Shown: positions 17,147 to 26,228, counted from the stretch's first letter. The stretch is DNA of 33,834 nucleotides from Lachnospiraceae bacterium UBA1729 (GCA_002315945.1 DCIJ01000049.1:1-33834); one strand, 5' to 3'. Notes: generated by a model not told the origin, from the sequence alone. Made by a program: numbers and translations.

Positions 17147-19387
17147 TTATACTCTGATTTTGGTACCCTTACTATCACGTCTTCCAAGCTTAATTTTGCC
17201 CAGATCAACTTCCTTCTCTCTGTACTCCATGGTTGGAGCCTGATTGTAGCTTGTATAGTGGACGCTTTCCACCAAATCGGAGCCATTTAGCTTCATTCCC
17301 CTTACGCCTACAGCAGCCTTTTTCTTCATAGGTATCTCTTCAACAGGGAATCTGAGGAAATATCCGTCTCTGGTCTGCATTACTACATTCTTCTGATCTG
17401 TAATAGCCTGAACACTGATAACCTCATCATCATCCTGAAGCTTGGTGGCAGCTACCGTTCTCTTGGACACGTCAAACTCTCCGCCATCTACCAGCTTACA
17501 CATAGCCTGAGTTGTTACAAATAAAATTCTGTAGAGATTCAGATCCGACTGAGCCATAGCCGCAACAATATACTCCTTGGCCGAATCATAATTGCTGATA
17601 TTATCAATGGGCACACCCTTATCTCTGAATTTTCCAAAGGGAATATCCAGAGCCTTGATTGTATGAAGCTGGCCGGTATTGGTAAATATACAAACCCTTC
17701 CTGTATTCTTGCAGGTAAAGATATATTTGTTTTCAGAATCAGCTGCTTCTTTGTTACGCTCGTAGGTCGCAACATCTACAGTACGAACATATCCAAATCT
17801 GTCCATAAGGAATACAATATCCATCTCCTGAATCTTGTTCTCCTCGTATACCGCCTCTGCCCCATCTTCAACAACGGTGCGACGTTTTCTTGAAAAGTTC
17901 TTCTTAATCTGCTCTAAGTCATTGATAATAACCTGAGCCATGGAATCTCTTCTCTCAAGAATATCCTCATATCTGTAGATATTGGCAACAGTCTCCTCGT
18001 GTTCCTTGACTAAGGCTTCGATTTCCAAACCAATCAGCTTGTACAGTCTCATTTCCAGAATAGCATTAGCCTGTCTCTCAGTGAATAGAAGCATGGAAGC
18101 CATTACACTGCTTTCCTTGGACTTAAATTTAATACCATCAGTCTTGCCCTCTGTAAGACATGCAAAGGCCTGTTTTCTGTCCTTGGAGCCTCGTAATATT
18201 TCTATAATGAGATCAATTACATTGCAGGCCTTAATAAGACCCTCCTGAACCTCTCTCTTGTCCTGCTCCTTCTCCAGAAGCGTAGTATATTTTCTGGTAT
18301 TAACCTCAAACTGGAAATCAACATTGGCCTTGATAATATCCCTGATTCCCATGGTCTCAGGACGCCCCTTGGATATTGCAAGCATATTTACACCAAAGGT
18401 ATCCTCCAGACGGGTCTTCTTGTAGAGCATATTTTTAAAATTCTCTACATCACAGTCTTTTCTAAGCTCTATTACAATACGGATTCCTTCTTTGGAAGAC
18501 TGGTTGGAAATATCAATAATATCCTGGGTCTTCTTGGTTTCAGAAAGACTGGCCACATCCTGCAAAAACTTACTGATATTGGCGCCAATCATGGTAAAGG
18601 GAATCTCTGTTATTACAAGGTTAATATGGCCATTTTTTCCCTTTTCCACATCCACCTTGCCACGGATTTTAATCTTACCCACTCCGGTTTCATATATATC
18701 CAGAAGCTCTGACTTATTAATTACAATACCACCTGTAGGGAAGTCAGGACCCTGGATATACTTCATAAGTCTCTGGGTAGTAATATTCTCATCCTGCATG
18801 TAGGCCTTGGTTGCATCAATTACCTCTCCCAGGTTATGGGGCGGGATATTTGTTGCCATACCAACAGCAATTCCTTCAGAGCCGTTAACTAACAGGTTAG
18901 GGATTCTGACAGGTAATACTGCAGGTTCTTTTTCTGTCTCATCAAAATTAGGAACAAAGTCCACTACGTCTTTGTCCAGGTCTGATAAAAAAGCATCCTG
19001 AGTCACTTTTTCAAGGCGGGCCTCAGTATAACGCATTGCAGCTGCCCCATCTCCTTCGATATTGCCAAAATTTCCATGGCCATCAATCAGGGGCAGACCC
19101 TTCTTAAAATCCTGGGTCATAACTACCAGTGCTTCATATATAGAAGAATCACCATGAGGATGATATTTACCCATGGTATCACCAACGATTCTGGCGCTCT
19201 TTCTATAGGGCTTGTCAGCACGAATACCCAGTTCATGCATATCATACAGTACACGTCTTTGAACCGGTTTAAGGCCATCCCTGACATCGGGCAGAGCTCT
19301 GGCCACAATTACACTCATGGCATAGTCGATATAGGACTTCTGCATTACCTCGGAATATTCAGTTTTAATTATTCTGTCGTTGTCCAT
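17147..19387 (-). CDS. parC: Type IIA topoisomerase A subunit, topoisomerase IV (ParC) type
   Basis: This subunit breaks and rejoins DNA, resolving linked chromosomes. The 746-residue protein has the catalytic tyrosine Tyr120 in AAAMRYTEARL and an intact quinolone-determining region YHPHGDSSIYEAL with Ser81 and Glu85 (wild-type residues). The C-terminal beta-pinwheel begins near 520. Where gyrase A carries the GyrA box (QRRGGKG), residues 541-550 read TYERNKEAAD instead, so the wrapping motif needed for supercoiling is absent. That is why I prefer ParC to GyrA. Automated annotation may still say gyrase A. It starts eight bases after parE with GGAG upstream. Confidence 0.8.
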   Translation of the reverse strand: MDNDRIIKTEYSEVMQKSYIDYAMSVIVARALPDVRDGLKPVQRRVLYDMHELGIRADKPYRKSARIVGDTMGKYHPHGDSSIYEALVVMTQDFKKGLPLIDGHGNFGNIEGDGAAAMRYTEARLEKVTQDAFLSDLDKDVVDFVPNFDETEKEPAVLPVRIPNLLVNGSEGIAVGMATNIPPHNLGEVIDATKAYMQDENITTQRLMKYIQGPDFPTGGIVINKSELLDIYETGVGKIKIRGKVDVEKGKNGHINLVITEIPFTMIGANISKFLQDVASLSETKKTQDIIDISNQSSKEGIRIVIELRKDCDVENFKNMLYKKTRLEDTFGVNMLAISKGRPETMGIRDIIKANVDFQFEVNTRKYTTLLEKEQDKREVQEGLIKACNVIDLIIEILRGSKDRKQAFACLTEGKTDGIKFKSKESSVMASMLLFTERQANAILEMRLYKLIGLEIEALVKEHEETVANIYRYEDILERRDSMAQVIINDLEQIKKNFSRKRRTVVEDGAEAVYEENKIQEMDIVFLMDRFGYVRTVDVATYERNKEAADSENKYIFTCKNTGRVCIFTNTGQLHTIKALDIPFGKFRDKGVPIDNISNYDSAKEYIVAAMAQSDLNLYRILFVTTQAMCKLVDGGEFDVSKRTVAATKLQDDDEVISVQAITDQKNVVMQTRDGYFLRFPVEEIPMKKKAAVGVRGMKLNGSDLVESVHYTSYNQAPTMEYREKEVDLGKIKLGRRDSKGTKIRV

Positions 19388-19395
19388 TGCATCTC

Positions 19396-21315
19396 CTATA
19401 CATCAAGCTCAGCTTCTGTTGCGTGGCCATGAATAAATTCTTTTCTTGGTGGAACTTCCGTTCCCATAAGCATCTCTGTTACCTGGCTGGCCATACGGGC
19501 GTCCTCAATTTCAACCTGCTTCAGCAGTCTTCGCTCTGGATCCAGCGTTGTCTCCCAGAGCTGACTGGCATCCATCTCACCAAGACCCTTGTATCTCTGG
19601 AGTGTGAATGGACCCTTATGGCGCTTTCTATATCTCTCAAGAGCAGCATCATCATACAGATACTCCTCTTCGCCCTTACTTGGCATAGCCTTGTATAAGG
19701 GGGGCATGGCAATATATACATGGCCCTCAAAAATAAGTTCTGGCATGAAGCGGTAAAACAGCGTCAGTAAAAGAGTTGCAATATGTGCACCATCCACATC
19801 CGCATCGGCCATTATTATAATCTTGTCATATCTTAACTTGGTAATATCAAAGTCATTACCATAGCCTTCTGAAAAGCCACAGCCAAAGGCGTTAATCATG
19901 GTCTTGATTTCAGCATTGGCCAGTACCTTGTCTATGCTGGCTTTTTCAACGTTCAGAATCTTACCTCTGATAGGCAAAATAGCCTGGTACATTCTGTCAC
20001 GGGCTGTCTTGGCTGATCCACCAGCAGAATCACCCTCTACGATAAAGATTTCACACCTCTTGGCATCTCTTGACTCGCAGTTGGCAAGCTTTCCATTCGA
20101 ATCAAAGGAGAACTTGGGCTTAACTAACATATTAGTCTTGGCCTTCTCCTCGGTCTTTCTAATCTTGGCTGCTTTTTCAGCACAGGCAATGACATTCTTA
20201 AGAGTTTCAAGATTTCGGTCAAAAAATCTGACAATCTCCTCGCCTGTGATTTTGGATACAACCTTGGCCGCATCCTGATTATCAAGCTTGGTCTTGGTCT
20301 GTCCCTCAAATCTGGGATCCGGGTGCTTAACCGATACAATGGCAGTCATACCATTTCTAACATCAGCACCGGTAAAGTTGGCATCCTTGTCCTTTAATAT
20401 TCCGAGCTGGCGGGCATAGCTGTTAATCACAGTAGTAAACTGAGTCTTAAAGCCTGTCAGGTGTGTACCACCCTCAGAGTTATAAATGTTGTTACAAAAG
20501 CCCAGAATGTTCTCATGGAATTCATTCACATACTGAAATGCAATCTCAACCTGGACATTTTCACTCTCACCGGAAAAATAGATTACGTCATGTACAGCTT
20601 CATTAGTCTTGTTAATATCCTTGACAAAGCCAATCAGACCCTCTGGCTCAGAAAAGGTCTCCTCATAGGGTTCCTCCCCCCTCAGATCCTTAAAGCAGAT
20701 GGTCAGCTCAGGATTAAGATATGCTGTCTCGTGAAGACGGCTCTTAATTTCATCCTCTTTGAAACGGGTCTTATCAAATATTGTATCATCAGGTAAAAAT
20801 GAGATGCAGGTACCAGTCTCCCTTGTCTTGCCTATAACAGGTAAGAGTCCATCCTCCAGCTCCATGGTAGGAATACCCCTCTCATATCTGTCCTGGAAAA
20901 TCTTGCCCTCTCTCTTAACAGTAACTGTAAGCCAGTTACTAAGCGCATTAACAACTGATGAACCAACACCATGCAAGCCACCGCTGGTCTTGTATGCATC
21001 AGAATCAAACTTACCTCCGGCATGCAGAGTAGTAAAAACCAGTCGCTCTGCAGATATGCCCTTTTCATGCATGCCTACAGGAATGCCTCGCCCATTATCC
21101 TCAACAGTGGCACTGCCATCTGCATTCAGAGTGACTGTTATCTTGCTACAGTACCCTGCCAGATGCTCATCCACTGAGTTGTCTACAATTTCATATACAA
21201 GGTGATTTAATCCCTTGGTGGATACACTGCCTATATACATACCAGGGCGGACTCTGACCGCCTCCAGTCCCTCCAGGACAGTTATATTCGATGCGTCATA
21301 ATTTTGTGTTGCCAT
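19396..21315 (-). CDS. parE: Type IIA topoisomerase B subunit (ParE/GyrB type)
   Basis: This ATPase subunit drives strand passage with the A subunit downstream. In the 639-residue protein the GHKL ATP site shows EIVDNSVDEHLAG, VEDNGRGIPVGMHEK and TSGGLHGVGSSVVNALS. The transducer QTK loop is in EGQTKTKLDN. The Toprim region shows IVEGDSAGGSAK and MADADVDGAHIATLLL. It ends with the compact C terminus of ParE and Gram-positive GyrB proteins. Sequence alone hardly separates the two. Pairing with an A subunit lacking a GyrA box suggests ParE. The ATG has GGAG upstream. Confidence 0.8.
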   Translation of the reverse strand: MATQNYDASNITVLEGLEAVRVRPGMYIGSVSTKGLNHLVYEIVDNSVDEHLAGYCSKITVTLNADGSATVEDNGRGIPVGMHEKGISAERLVFTTLHAGGKFDSDAYKTSGGLHGVGSSVVNALSNWLTVTVKREGKIFQDRYERGIPTMELEDGLLPVIGKTRETGTCISFLPDDTIFDKTRFKEDEIKSRLHETAYLNPELTICFKDLRGEEPYEETFSEPEGLIGFVKDINKTNEAVHDVIYFSGESENVQVEIAFQYVNEFHENILGFCNNIYNSEGGTHLTGFKTQFTTVINSYARQLGILKDKDANFTGADVRNGMTAIVSVKHPDPRFEGQTKTKLDNQDAAKVVSKITGEEIVRFFDRNLETLKNVIACAEKAAKIRKTEEKAKTNMLVKPKFSFDSNGKLANCESRDAKRCEIFIVEGDSAGGSAKTARDRMYQAILPIRGKILNVEKASIDKVLANAEIKTMINAFGCGFSEGYGNDFDITKLRYDKIIIMADADVDGAHIATLLLTLFYRFMPELIFEGHVYIAMPPLYKAMPSKGEEEYLYDDAALERYRKRHKGPFTLQRYKGLGEMDASQLWETTLDPERRLLKQVEIEDARMASQVTEMLMGTEVPPRKEFIHGHATEAELDV

Positions 21316-21360
21316 AATACTCCAATACTTACAATATGCCTATTTTGTATTTTCTCTACA

Positions 21361-21389
21361 TTTTTACCACAAGCTTTAGTAAAAATCAA
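21361..21389 (-). promoter_or_regulatory. Candidate promoter of parE-parC
   Basis: On the minus strand TTGATT (21389-21384) and TAAAAA (21366-21361) are 17 bases apart, with TGG before the -10. An alternative pair (TTGTGG / TACAAA) overlaps it downstream, so the exact start is uncertain. Confidence 0.5.
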
Positions 21390-21408
21390 GACTTTTCGTA
21401 CATTTGTT

Positions 21409-21948
21409 CTATTTTTCCTTCTTTTTTATTACAAGCCATGAAAAAATGGTTTCTTTTCCTATATACCCGCACATCTGGGCCAGAATAATTCCCGGAAATA
21501 TTCCCATAGCATCAATCATGACATCTTTTTTAGAAGACATCCTTTCAGCCACAAAGGACTGATGCCATTCATCCAGATAGGCAAAGCCCAGACAAAAGGC
21601 CCCCGCTATCAGAATCAGCCAGATTCCCCTTACTTTATATACATACAGAGGCAGTGCCACACAGATTCCCAGGATAAAATATTCCGTGACGTGGGCCGCC
21701 TTTCGCACTCTGCCCTCAAACCTGATTGTCTGAGCCTCAATCATACTTTCATCCCAGCCCTTATCAAAGGCCACATCATACATACGCACAAGTCTTTCTG
21801 TCACCGTGCCGCTCAGTTTTGAGGACTCAGCTCCCGGCTGGGCTGAAAAATTAAAAATTATATACATCATCAGAATAGCCGGTACAAATGACAGGGGCTT
21901 TAACAGGCTCCTTAAAAATACTTTTATAAATAAAGTGATATATCTCAT
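21409..21948 (-). CDS. VanZ-family membrane protein
   Basis: The 179-residue protein has about four membrane helices and the VanZ-family motifs. After the first helix comes IIFNFSAQPGAESSKLS. Next come RKAAHVTEYFILG and LDEWHQSFVAERMSSKKDVMIDAMG. VanZ relatives are common in Firmicutes and mostly have no proven function; teicoplanin resistance is known only for some. The match alone does not mean resistance here, and no other van genes are present. The ribosome binding site before the ATG is weak (GAGAAC). It is divergent from cobQ with close back-to-back promoters. Confidence 0.88.
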   Translation of the reverse strand: MRYITLFIKVFLRSLLKPLSFVPAILMMYIIFNFSAQPGAESSKLSGTVTERLVRMYDVAFDKGWDESMIEAQTIRFEGRVRKAAHVTEYFILGICVALPLYVYKVRGIWLILIAGAFCLGFAYLDEWHQSFVAERMSSKKDVMIDAMGIFPGIILAQMCGYIGKETIFSWLVIKKKEK

Positions 21949-22001
21949 TTCGCAGTTCTCTTTTCCAGGTTTTCTTCAGATTTTTCATTTTTACCCGAAT
22001 C

Positions 22002-22031
22002 ATTATAATCAATTACATAGGAATTATGCAA
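22002..22031 (-). promoter_or_regulatory. Promoter of the VanZ-family gene
   Basis: On the minus strand TTGCAT (22031-22026) and a perfect TATAAT (22007-22002) are 18 bases apart. Its -35 lies only 15 bases from the -35 of the divergent cobQ promoter. Confidence 0.65.
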
Positions 22032-22046
22032 AATTCATTTTTTTAC

Positions 22047-22075
22047 TTGGCAATCAAGTTTTGGCTTGTTACACT
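22047..22075 (+). promoter_or_regulatory. Extended -10 promoter of cobQ, predicted to give a leaderless mRNA
   Basis: TTGGCA (22047-22052) and TACACT (22070-22075) are 17 bases apart, with TG one base before the -10. The A of the cobQ ATG is the seventh base after the -10, the expected transcription start. Confidence 0.6.
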
Positions 22076-22081
22076 TTCCAT

Positions 22082-23560
22082 ATGAAAAAAACATGTAAAA
22101 ACATTATGATACAGGGAACCATGTCCGGTGCAGGCAAAAGTCTGTTTACAGCCGGACTTCTTCGTGTGCTAAAAAGAAAGGGGTTAAGGGTTGCTCCCTT
22201 TAAATCTCAGAATATGGCCCTCAACTCCTTTGTGACCATGGATGGAGGCGAAATGGGAAGAGCTCAGGCTGTTCAGGCCCTGGCCGCAGGCATACTTCCC
22301 GATGTGCGCATGAATCCCATTCTGTTAAAGCCTAATTCTGACACCGGAAGTCAGATAATTGTAAACGGTCAGTCTATTGGAAATATGAAGGCGGCTGACT
22401 ATTTTGCCATGAAAAAATCCCTGGTCCCTGAAATTCTTTCTGCCTACAACAGTCTTGCCAGGGATTATGATGTAATTTGTATAGAAGGTGCCGGCTCTCC
22501 TGCGGAAATCAACCTGAAAACCAACGATATAGTAAATATGGGCATGGCCAGTATGGTGGATGCTCCTGTTCTTCTGGTTGGTGACATAGACAGAGGGGGA
22601 GTGTTTGCCCAGCTGTATGGTACCTGGGCACTGTTGGAAGCTGATGAGCAAAAAAGAATCAAGGGATTTATCATGAATAAATTCAGGGGTGACCCTGCTT
22701 TGCTGGCTCCAGGCCTGCTTCAGTTGGAACAAAAATGCAATATCAAAACACTGGGAGTCGTCCCCTACAGTCAGTATATTCTGCCTGAGGAGGACAGCCA
22801 GAGCGAGCTTCTTAGCTGCAAAAGACGCCCTCAGATAGTAGACATCGTGGTAATCAGACTTCCCCACATGTCAAACTATACTGATTTTCTTCCATTGGAA
22901 AATATAAATGGTGTTTCACTACGATATGTATACAGTACAGAGGATCTTGGCAGTCCTGATATGGTAATTCTGCCTGGAACCAAGAATACAATCTCCGATC
23001 TGCGCTGGCTAAAATCCACCGGGCTTTTTCAGGAGATAATTAATCATTCAAGGCAGTGTCCACTAATCCTGGGAGTCTGCGGCGGTTTTCAGATGTTAGG
23101 GAAAAAGCTTACTGATCCAGAAGGCGTGGAAGGCGCGACCGGTGACTCTGAAACAGGCCTGGGTCTGTTGGATATCCACACCGAGTTTGGTCCCAAAAAG
23201 GTACTTACAAATAAGACTGTAGAGCTGTCCGGTCTTTCTGATAATCTGTCATTTCTTACAGGTGCCACCTTTAAGGGATATGAGATTCATATGGGAAATA
23301 CAACTAATATGAACGACAGTTTCGTGGGATGTTGCCAGGGAAATGTAATAGGCACATATATGCATGGTCTTTTTGATGAAGGAGATTTGAGGAATCGGAT
23401 TCTAAAGCTTTTATTCTCCAAAAAAGGACGAGAGGATGCCTACAGAAACTGCAACCTGACAAGTTTCAAAGATCTTCAGGAGCAGGAATTTGACAGACTG
23501 GCTGATTCAATAGAGCAGAGCTGCCAGATGGATATCATAATGTCCATAATCGGGTGCTAA
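22082..23560 (+). CDS. cobQ: Cobyric acid synthase
   Basis: This enzyme amidates four side chains of adenosyl-cobyrinate diamide using glutamine and ATP, a late step of cobalamin synthesis. The 492-residue protein has the N-terminal synthetase domain with IMIQGTMSGAGKSLFTAGL and FKSQNMALNSFVTMDGGEMGRAQ, both CobQ hallmarks, and GDIDRGGVFAQLYG. The C-terminal glutamine amidotransferase domain has its cysteine in ILGVCGGFQMLGKKL and histidine in GTYMHGLFD. The ATG at 22082 fits the family's N terminus. The frame stays open back to 21806, but those 92 residues match nothing and overlap the vanZ gene. No ribosome binding site precedes the ATG. It converges on cobT. Confidence 0.95.
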   Translation: MKKTCKNIMIQGTMSGAGKSLFTAGLLRVLKRKGLRVAPFKSQNMALNSFVTMDGGEMGRAQAVQALAAGILPDVRMNPILLKPNSDTGSQIIVNGQSIGNMKAADYFAMKKSLVPEILSAYNSLARDYDVICIEGAGSPAEINLKTNDIVNMGMASMVDAPVLLVGDIDRGGVFAQLYGTWALLEADEQKRIKGFIMNKFRGDPALLAPGLLQLEQKCNIKTLGVVPYSQYILPEEDSQSELLSCKRRPQIVDIVVIRLPHMSNYTDFLPLENINGVSLRYVYSTEDLGSPDMVILPGTKNTISDLRWLKSTGLFQEIINHSRQCPLILGVCGGFQMLGKKLTDPEGVEGATGDSETGLGLLDIHTEFGPKKVLTNKTVELSGLSDNLSFLTGATFKGYEIHMGNTTNMNDSFVGCCQGNVIGTYMHGLFDEGDLRNRILKLLFSKKGREDAYRNCNLTSFKDLQEQEFDRLADSIEQSCQMDIIMSIIGC

Positions 23561-23664
23561 GAGCCGTCCCTGCCACGCGTTCTTGCCGCGTGTCTCCGCC
23601 GTGCGTCGCAAAGGGACGCTCCTCGTTACAAAAGGGCGCTCCTCGTTGCAAAAGAACCGTCCCC
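23561..23664. repeat. GC-rich short-period repeat between cobQ and cobT
   Basis: A 20-base unit (CAAAaGGGCGCTCCTCGTTG and close variants) occurs about 2.8 times, starting at 23609, 23629 and 23649. The last copy changes into GAACCGTCCCC. To the left is a GC-rich stretch with a short CACGCG / CGCGTG hairpin, and CCGTCCC recurs near both borders (about 23564 and 23658). The composition differs sharply from the AT-rich gaps elsewhere. It begins directly after the cobQ stop and runs into the cobT coding end. It is probably one copy of an interspersed repeat (inference). Confidence 0.7.
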
Positions 23665-24756
23665 ATATTGCTCCACGCCAATGACGTCGAAGTTGACCTG
23701 GGCCCGGTACACCTCCATGGCCATGTCAAGCAGTGGATACAGAAACATACATCCGGTTCCCTCGCCCAGAGCCATATCGGCATGTACAACAGGCGACAGT
23801 CCCAGTCTGTTCACAACAGCCTGCATGCACTGCTCTTTTCCAAGATGTGAGGGCACAATAATATTTCTGACATTAGGTTCTATACATACGGCTGCAAGAG
23901 CTGCGGCAGCACTAATCAGACCATCCATTATCACCGGGATTCTGAATCTGCAGGCAGCAAGATACACACCAGCCATGGCGGCAATATCAAAGCCCCCAAC
24001 ATGCTGCAGAATGTCTTCAACACTTCTTTCAGTCAGATTATATTTTTTTATGGCATTATATATTGTTGTCGTCTTATTTTTCATTATCTGGTTAGTTGCT
24101 CCTGCACCATGACCAGTCAGCCTTTTGACCAGAGCTTCTGAAAACTCTTCAACATTTTCCGGATTCTTCCAATATGCTTTATTGCACAACAGCGAAATAG
24201 CTACAGCAGTGGAGGTTGTTGTATTTCCAATGCCCATTTCCCCTGCTGAAATAATATTGTAGCCTCTATTTTTGCATTCAAGAACTGCATCCCACCCTGC
24301 TTTAATAGCCTGGTGAAGTTCATCAGGGCTCATGGCAGGTTCCTTGGCAAAATTCTTAGTTCCCCAGGCCACTTTTTTATCATTTAAATTAATAATTCCA
24401 TGACCTTCAGGTGATAATTTCATCCCCACATCATATAAAAAAACATCTGCATTACAGAATTTACTCAGAGTGTTAATGGTGGCAGTTGAGTTCATCATGC
24501 TCTCACAGACCTTTTGCGTAACCTCCTGGTCTGACTGGGCCACTCCCTCCTCAATCACACCATTATCAGCCAGAAATACCAGGGCGGCTCTTTTTGAAAA
24601 ATCAGGTGGATCACACTGGGTAATCTCTCCTATCTGAATAATAATATCTTCAAATGCACCCAGACCATGCAGGGGCTTGGCAATACTGTCCCAATGCTTT
24701 TTTACAGCATCAAGGACTGCACTATTCACTTTATAATCTGAGGTATATCTATTCAT
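23626..24756 (-). CDS. cobT: Nicotinate-nucleotide--dimethylbenzimidazole phosphoribosyltransferase, C terminus formed by a repeat
   Basis: This enzyme activates the lower base of cobalamin by making alpha-ribazole phosphate. The protein is 376 residues from the ATG at 24756, which overlaps the cbiA stop by eight bases (ATGAATAG). Family motifs are KPLHGLGAFEDIIIQIG, LVFLADNGVIEEGVAQSDQEV, SAGEMGIGNTTTSTA, HVGGFDIAAMAGVYL, VIMDGLISAAAALAA and LGEGTGCMF. The end should resemble NFDVIGVEQY; after that the last residues, GDGSFATRSALL and the stop, are read from the 20-base repeat. Catalytic parts are intact, so it is probably functional. The open frame upstream to 24852 lies inside cbiA and is not used. 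Confidence 0.93.
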   Translation of the reverse strand: MNRYTSDYKVNSAVLDAVKKHWDSIAKPLHGLGAFEDIIIQIGEITQCDPPDFSKRAALVFLADNGVIEEGVAQSDQEVTQKVCESMMNSTATINTLSKFCNADVFLYDVGMKLSPEGHGIINLNDKKVAWGTKNFAKEPAMSPDELHQAIKAGWDAVLECKNRGYNIISAGEMGIGNTTTSTAVAISLLCNKAYWKNPENVEEFSEALVKRLTGHGAGATNQIMKNKTTTIYNAIKKYNLTERSVEDILQHVGGFDIAAMAGVYLAACRFRIPVIMDGLISAAAALAAVCIEPNVRNIIVPSHLGKEQCMQAVVNRLGLSPVVHADMALGEGTGCMFLYPLLDMAMEVYRAQVNFDVIGVEQYGDGSFATRSALL

Positions 24757-26137
24757 GTCTGTGCTCCACTGTTTTGGCCAGGAATTTATGTACAAACTCC
24801 TGATTACCCGGGAAATAAATATGTGGAAAGCCTGCATACATATTATCCCCATAATAGGCAGTGCTCCAGCTTCCCCTGCCGCTTGCCTTATCTGCCCTCA
24901 TCATACTGCCTTCATCATTAATATGACAGTAATGGAATTCATGGGCCTTCAGATGGCCCTTGGTTCCAAAGGGTCCCCTTCCATCAGGGCTTGATAATGT
25001 AATATATCCAAAATTTCTAAGTCTGTTCTCTTTGGCTGCTTCGCCCTCAAAGATTCCAACCATACTATAATCGCACAGCTTTTTCTGAAGATATAAAAAT
25101 CCCCCGCACTCTGCAATATATGGAATTCCAGTCTCAATATGTTCCCTCACTGAAGCTATCATTGAAGTATTGGCAGACAATTTGTCGGCATATAGTTCAG
25201 GGTATCCGCCCCAGAGAATAAGTCCCTGAATATTAGCAGGAAGCACCTTGTCCCGAAGGGGAGAAAAGAATACTATCTGTACCCCTGCATTAATTAATTC
25301 CTGGATATTTTCATCGTAATAGAAGCAGAATGCCTCATCTCTTGCTATGGCAATTCTGGTTCCATCAGGGACAGTAACACCTGGATTTCCAATAGCATCA
25401 CAGCCAACAGCATCCCCGGCATTTTCACTGACATTACCTCTGTGCTCAGGTCTTTTATCGCAGTAGACCAGTTCAAAAAAGGCCTGCCAGTCAATGGTAT
25501 CCTCCATTATCTGGGCTACATTTTCAATTCTATCCTGAATGTCCCCGATTTCATCCGGTGTAACCAGTCCCAAATGTCTGCTGGAGAAAAGCTCTCCCGC
25601 AATTTTAGGCAGATACCCCACAGGAACTACTCCCCTGTCAGCAATTTCAGGTTTCAGCTGTTGATACAGACCCGCAGAAATATTATTTAGGATGATACCC
25701 TTAATATTCTTATCGCCCATTAGGAAGCCATCTACTATGCTTAACAGGCTCCTTCCCATTCCGGAAGCGTTGATACACAAAATTACAGGAGTACTGGTAA
25801 GACGTGCCACTTCACTGGTGGATGCCTGCGTTGTTATGCCAATGCCGTCATAGTAACCCATAACTCCTTCAACAATCACTATTCCGTTATCCTTATGAAG
25901 ACTTTGCTCCTTTTTTACCAACTGACTTACCAAGGTCCTACCATCGCAAAAATAGCTGTCCAGATTCCCTGTGGGAACCCCTAATACAGTTCTGTGATAT
26001 AGAGGATCAATATAGTCCGGTCCACACTTAAGAGATGCCACCTGAATGCGTTTTTGCTTAAGTGCATATAATAAGCCACAGGTAATGGTGGTCTTGCCAC
26101 AGCCACTTCCAGTTCCTGCGATTAGTACTCTTCCCAT
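24749..26137 (-). CDS. cbiA: Cobyrinate a,c-diamide synthase
   Basis: This enzyme amidates the a and c side chains of cobyrinate with glutamine and ATP. The 462-residue protein starts with the P-loop VLIAGTGSGCGKTTITCGLL and CGPDYIDPLYH, as in CbiA/CobB. The C-terminal glutamine amidotransferase domain shows GLILWGGYPELYADKLS and the cysteine in YIAECGGFLYLQKKL. ATG at 26137 has AAGGAAA upstream. CbiA (anaerobic, early-cobalt route) is more likely than CobB in Clostridia, but sequence alone does not decide. It is the first gene of the cbiA-cobT pair. Confidence 0.94.
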   Translation of the reverse strand: MGRVLIAGTGSGCGKTTITCGLLYALKQKRIQVASLKCGPDYIDPLYHRTVLGVPTGNLDSYFCDGRTLVSQLVKKEQSLHKDNGIVIVEGVMGYYDGIGITTQASTSEVARLTSTPVILCINASGMGRSLLSIVDGFLMGDKNIKGIILNNISAGLYQQLKPEIADRGVVPVGYLPKIAGELFSSRHLGLVTPDEIGDIQDRIENVAQIMEDTIDWQAFFELVYCDKRPEHRGNVSENAGDAVGCDAIGNPGVTVPDGTRIAIARDEAFCFYYDENIQELINAGVQIVFFSPLRDKVLPANIQGLILWGGYPELYADKLSANTSMIASVREHIETGIPYIAECGGFLYLQKKLCDYSMVGIFEGEAAKENRLRNFGYITLSSPDGRGPFGTKGHLKAHEFHYCHINDEGSMMRADKASGRGSWSTAYYGDNMYAGFPHIYFPGNQEFVHKFLAKTVEHRHE

Positions 26138-26180
26138 AACTATTTCCTTACAAAATCAAAGCTTTATTAGTCCAATAAAT

Positions 26181-26204
26181 GATGCTTTATGCGAGCATAG
26201 CATC
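26181..26204 (-). other. Small hairpin in the cbiA leader
   Basis: GATGCT and AGCATC pair around an inner TGC/GCA, 44 bases before the cbiA start. It is too small for a cobalamin riboswitch, and no B12-box-like segment or clear promoter is seen in the 142-base gap. Its role is unknown. Confidence 0.35.
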
Positions 26205-26228
26205 GCTTGCCGGCCTTGTGCATTAAAT

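Noticed and set aside
19396..21315. Change in the QTK loop of ParE (QTKTKLD instead of QTKTKLG)
   Set aside because: The position after the catalytic lysine loop varies between GyrB proteins, for example a valine in E. coli as I recall it, so it is not a sign of lost function.
21409..21948. VanZ-family gene as an antibiotic resistance gene
   Set aside because: VanZ relatives are widespread in Firmicutes and no other van genes are near. Similarity alone does not support resistance.
21806..22081. In-frame N-terminal extension of cobQ by 92 residues
   Set aside because: It overlaps the vanZ gene on the other strand, has no similarity to CobQ, and the predicted promoter lies inside it. The CobQ fold starts at the ATG at 22082.
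23535..23789. Open frame across the GC-rich repeat on the minus strand
   Set aside because: It overlaps cobT in another frame and translates the repeat; no ribosome binding site or recognisable domain.
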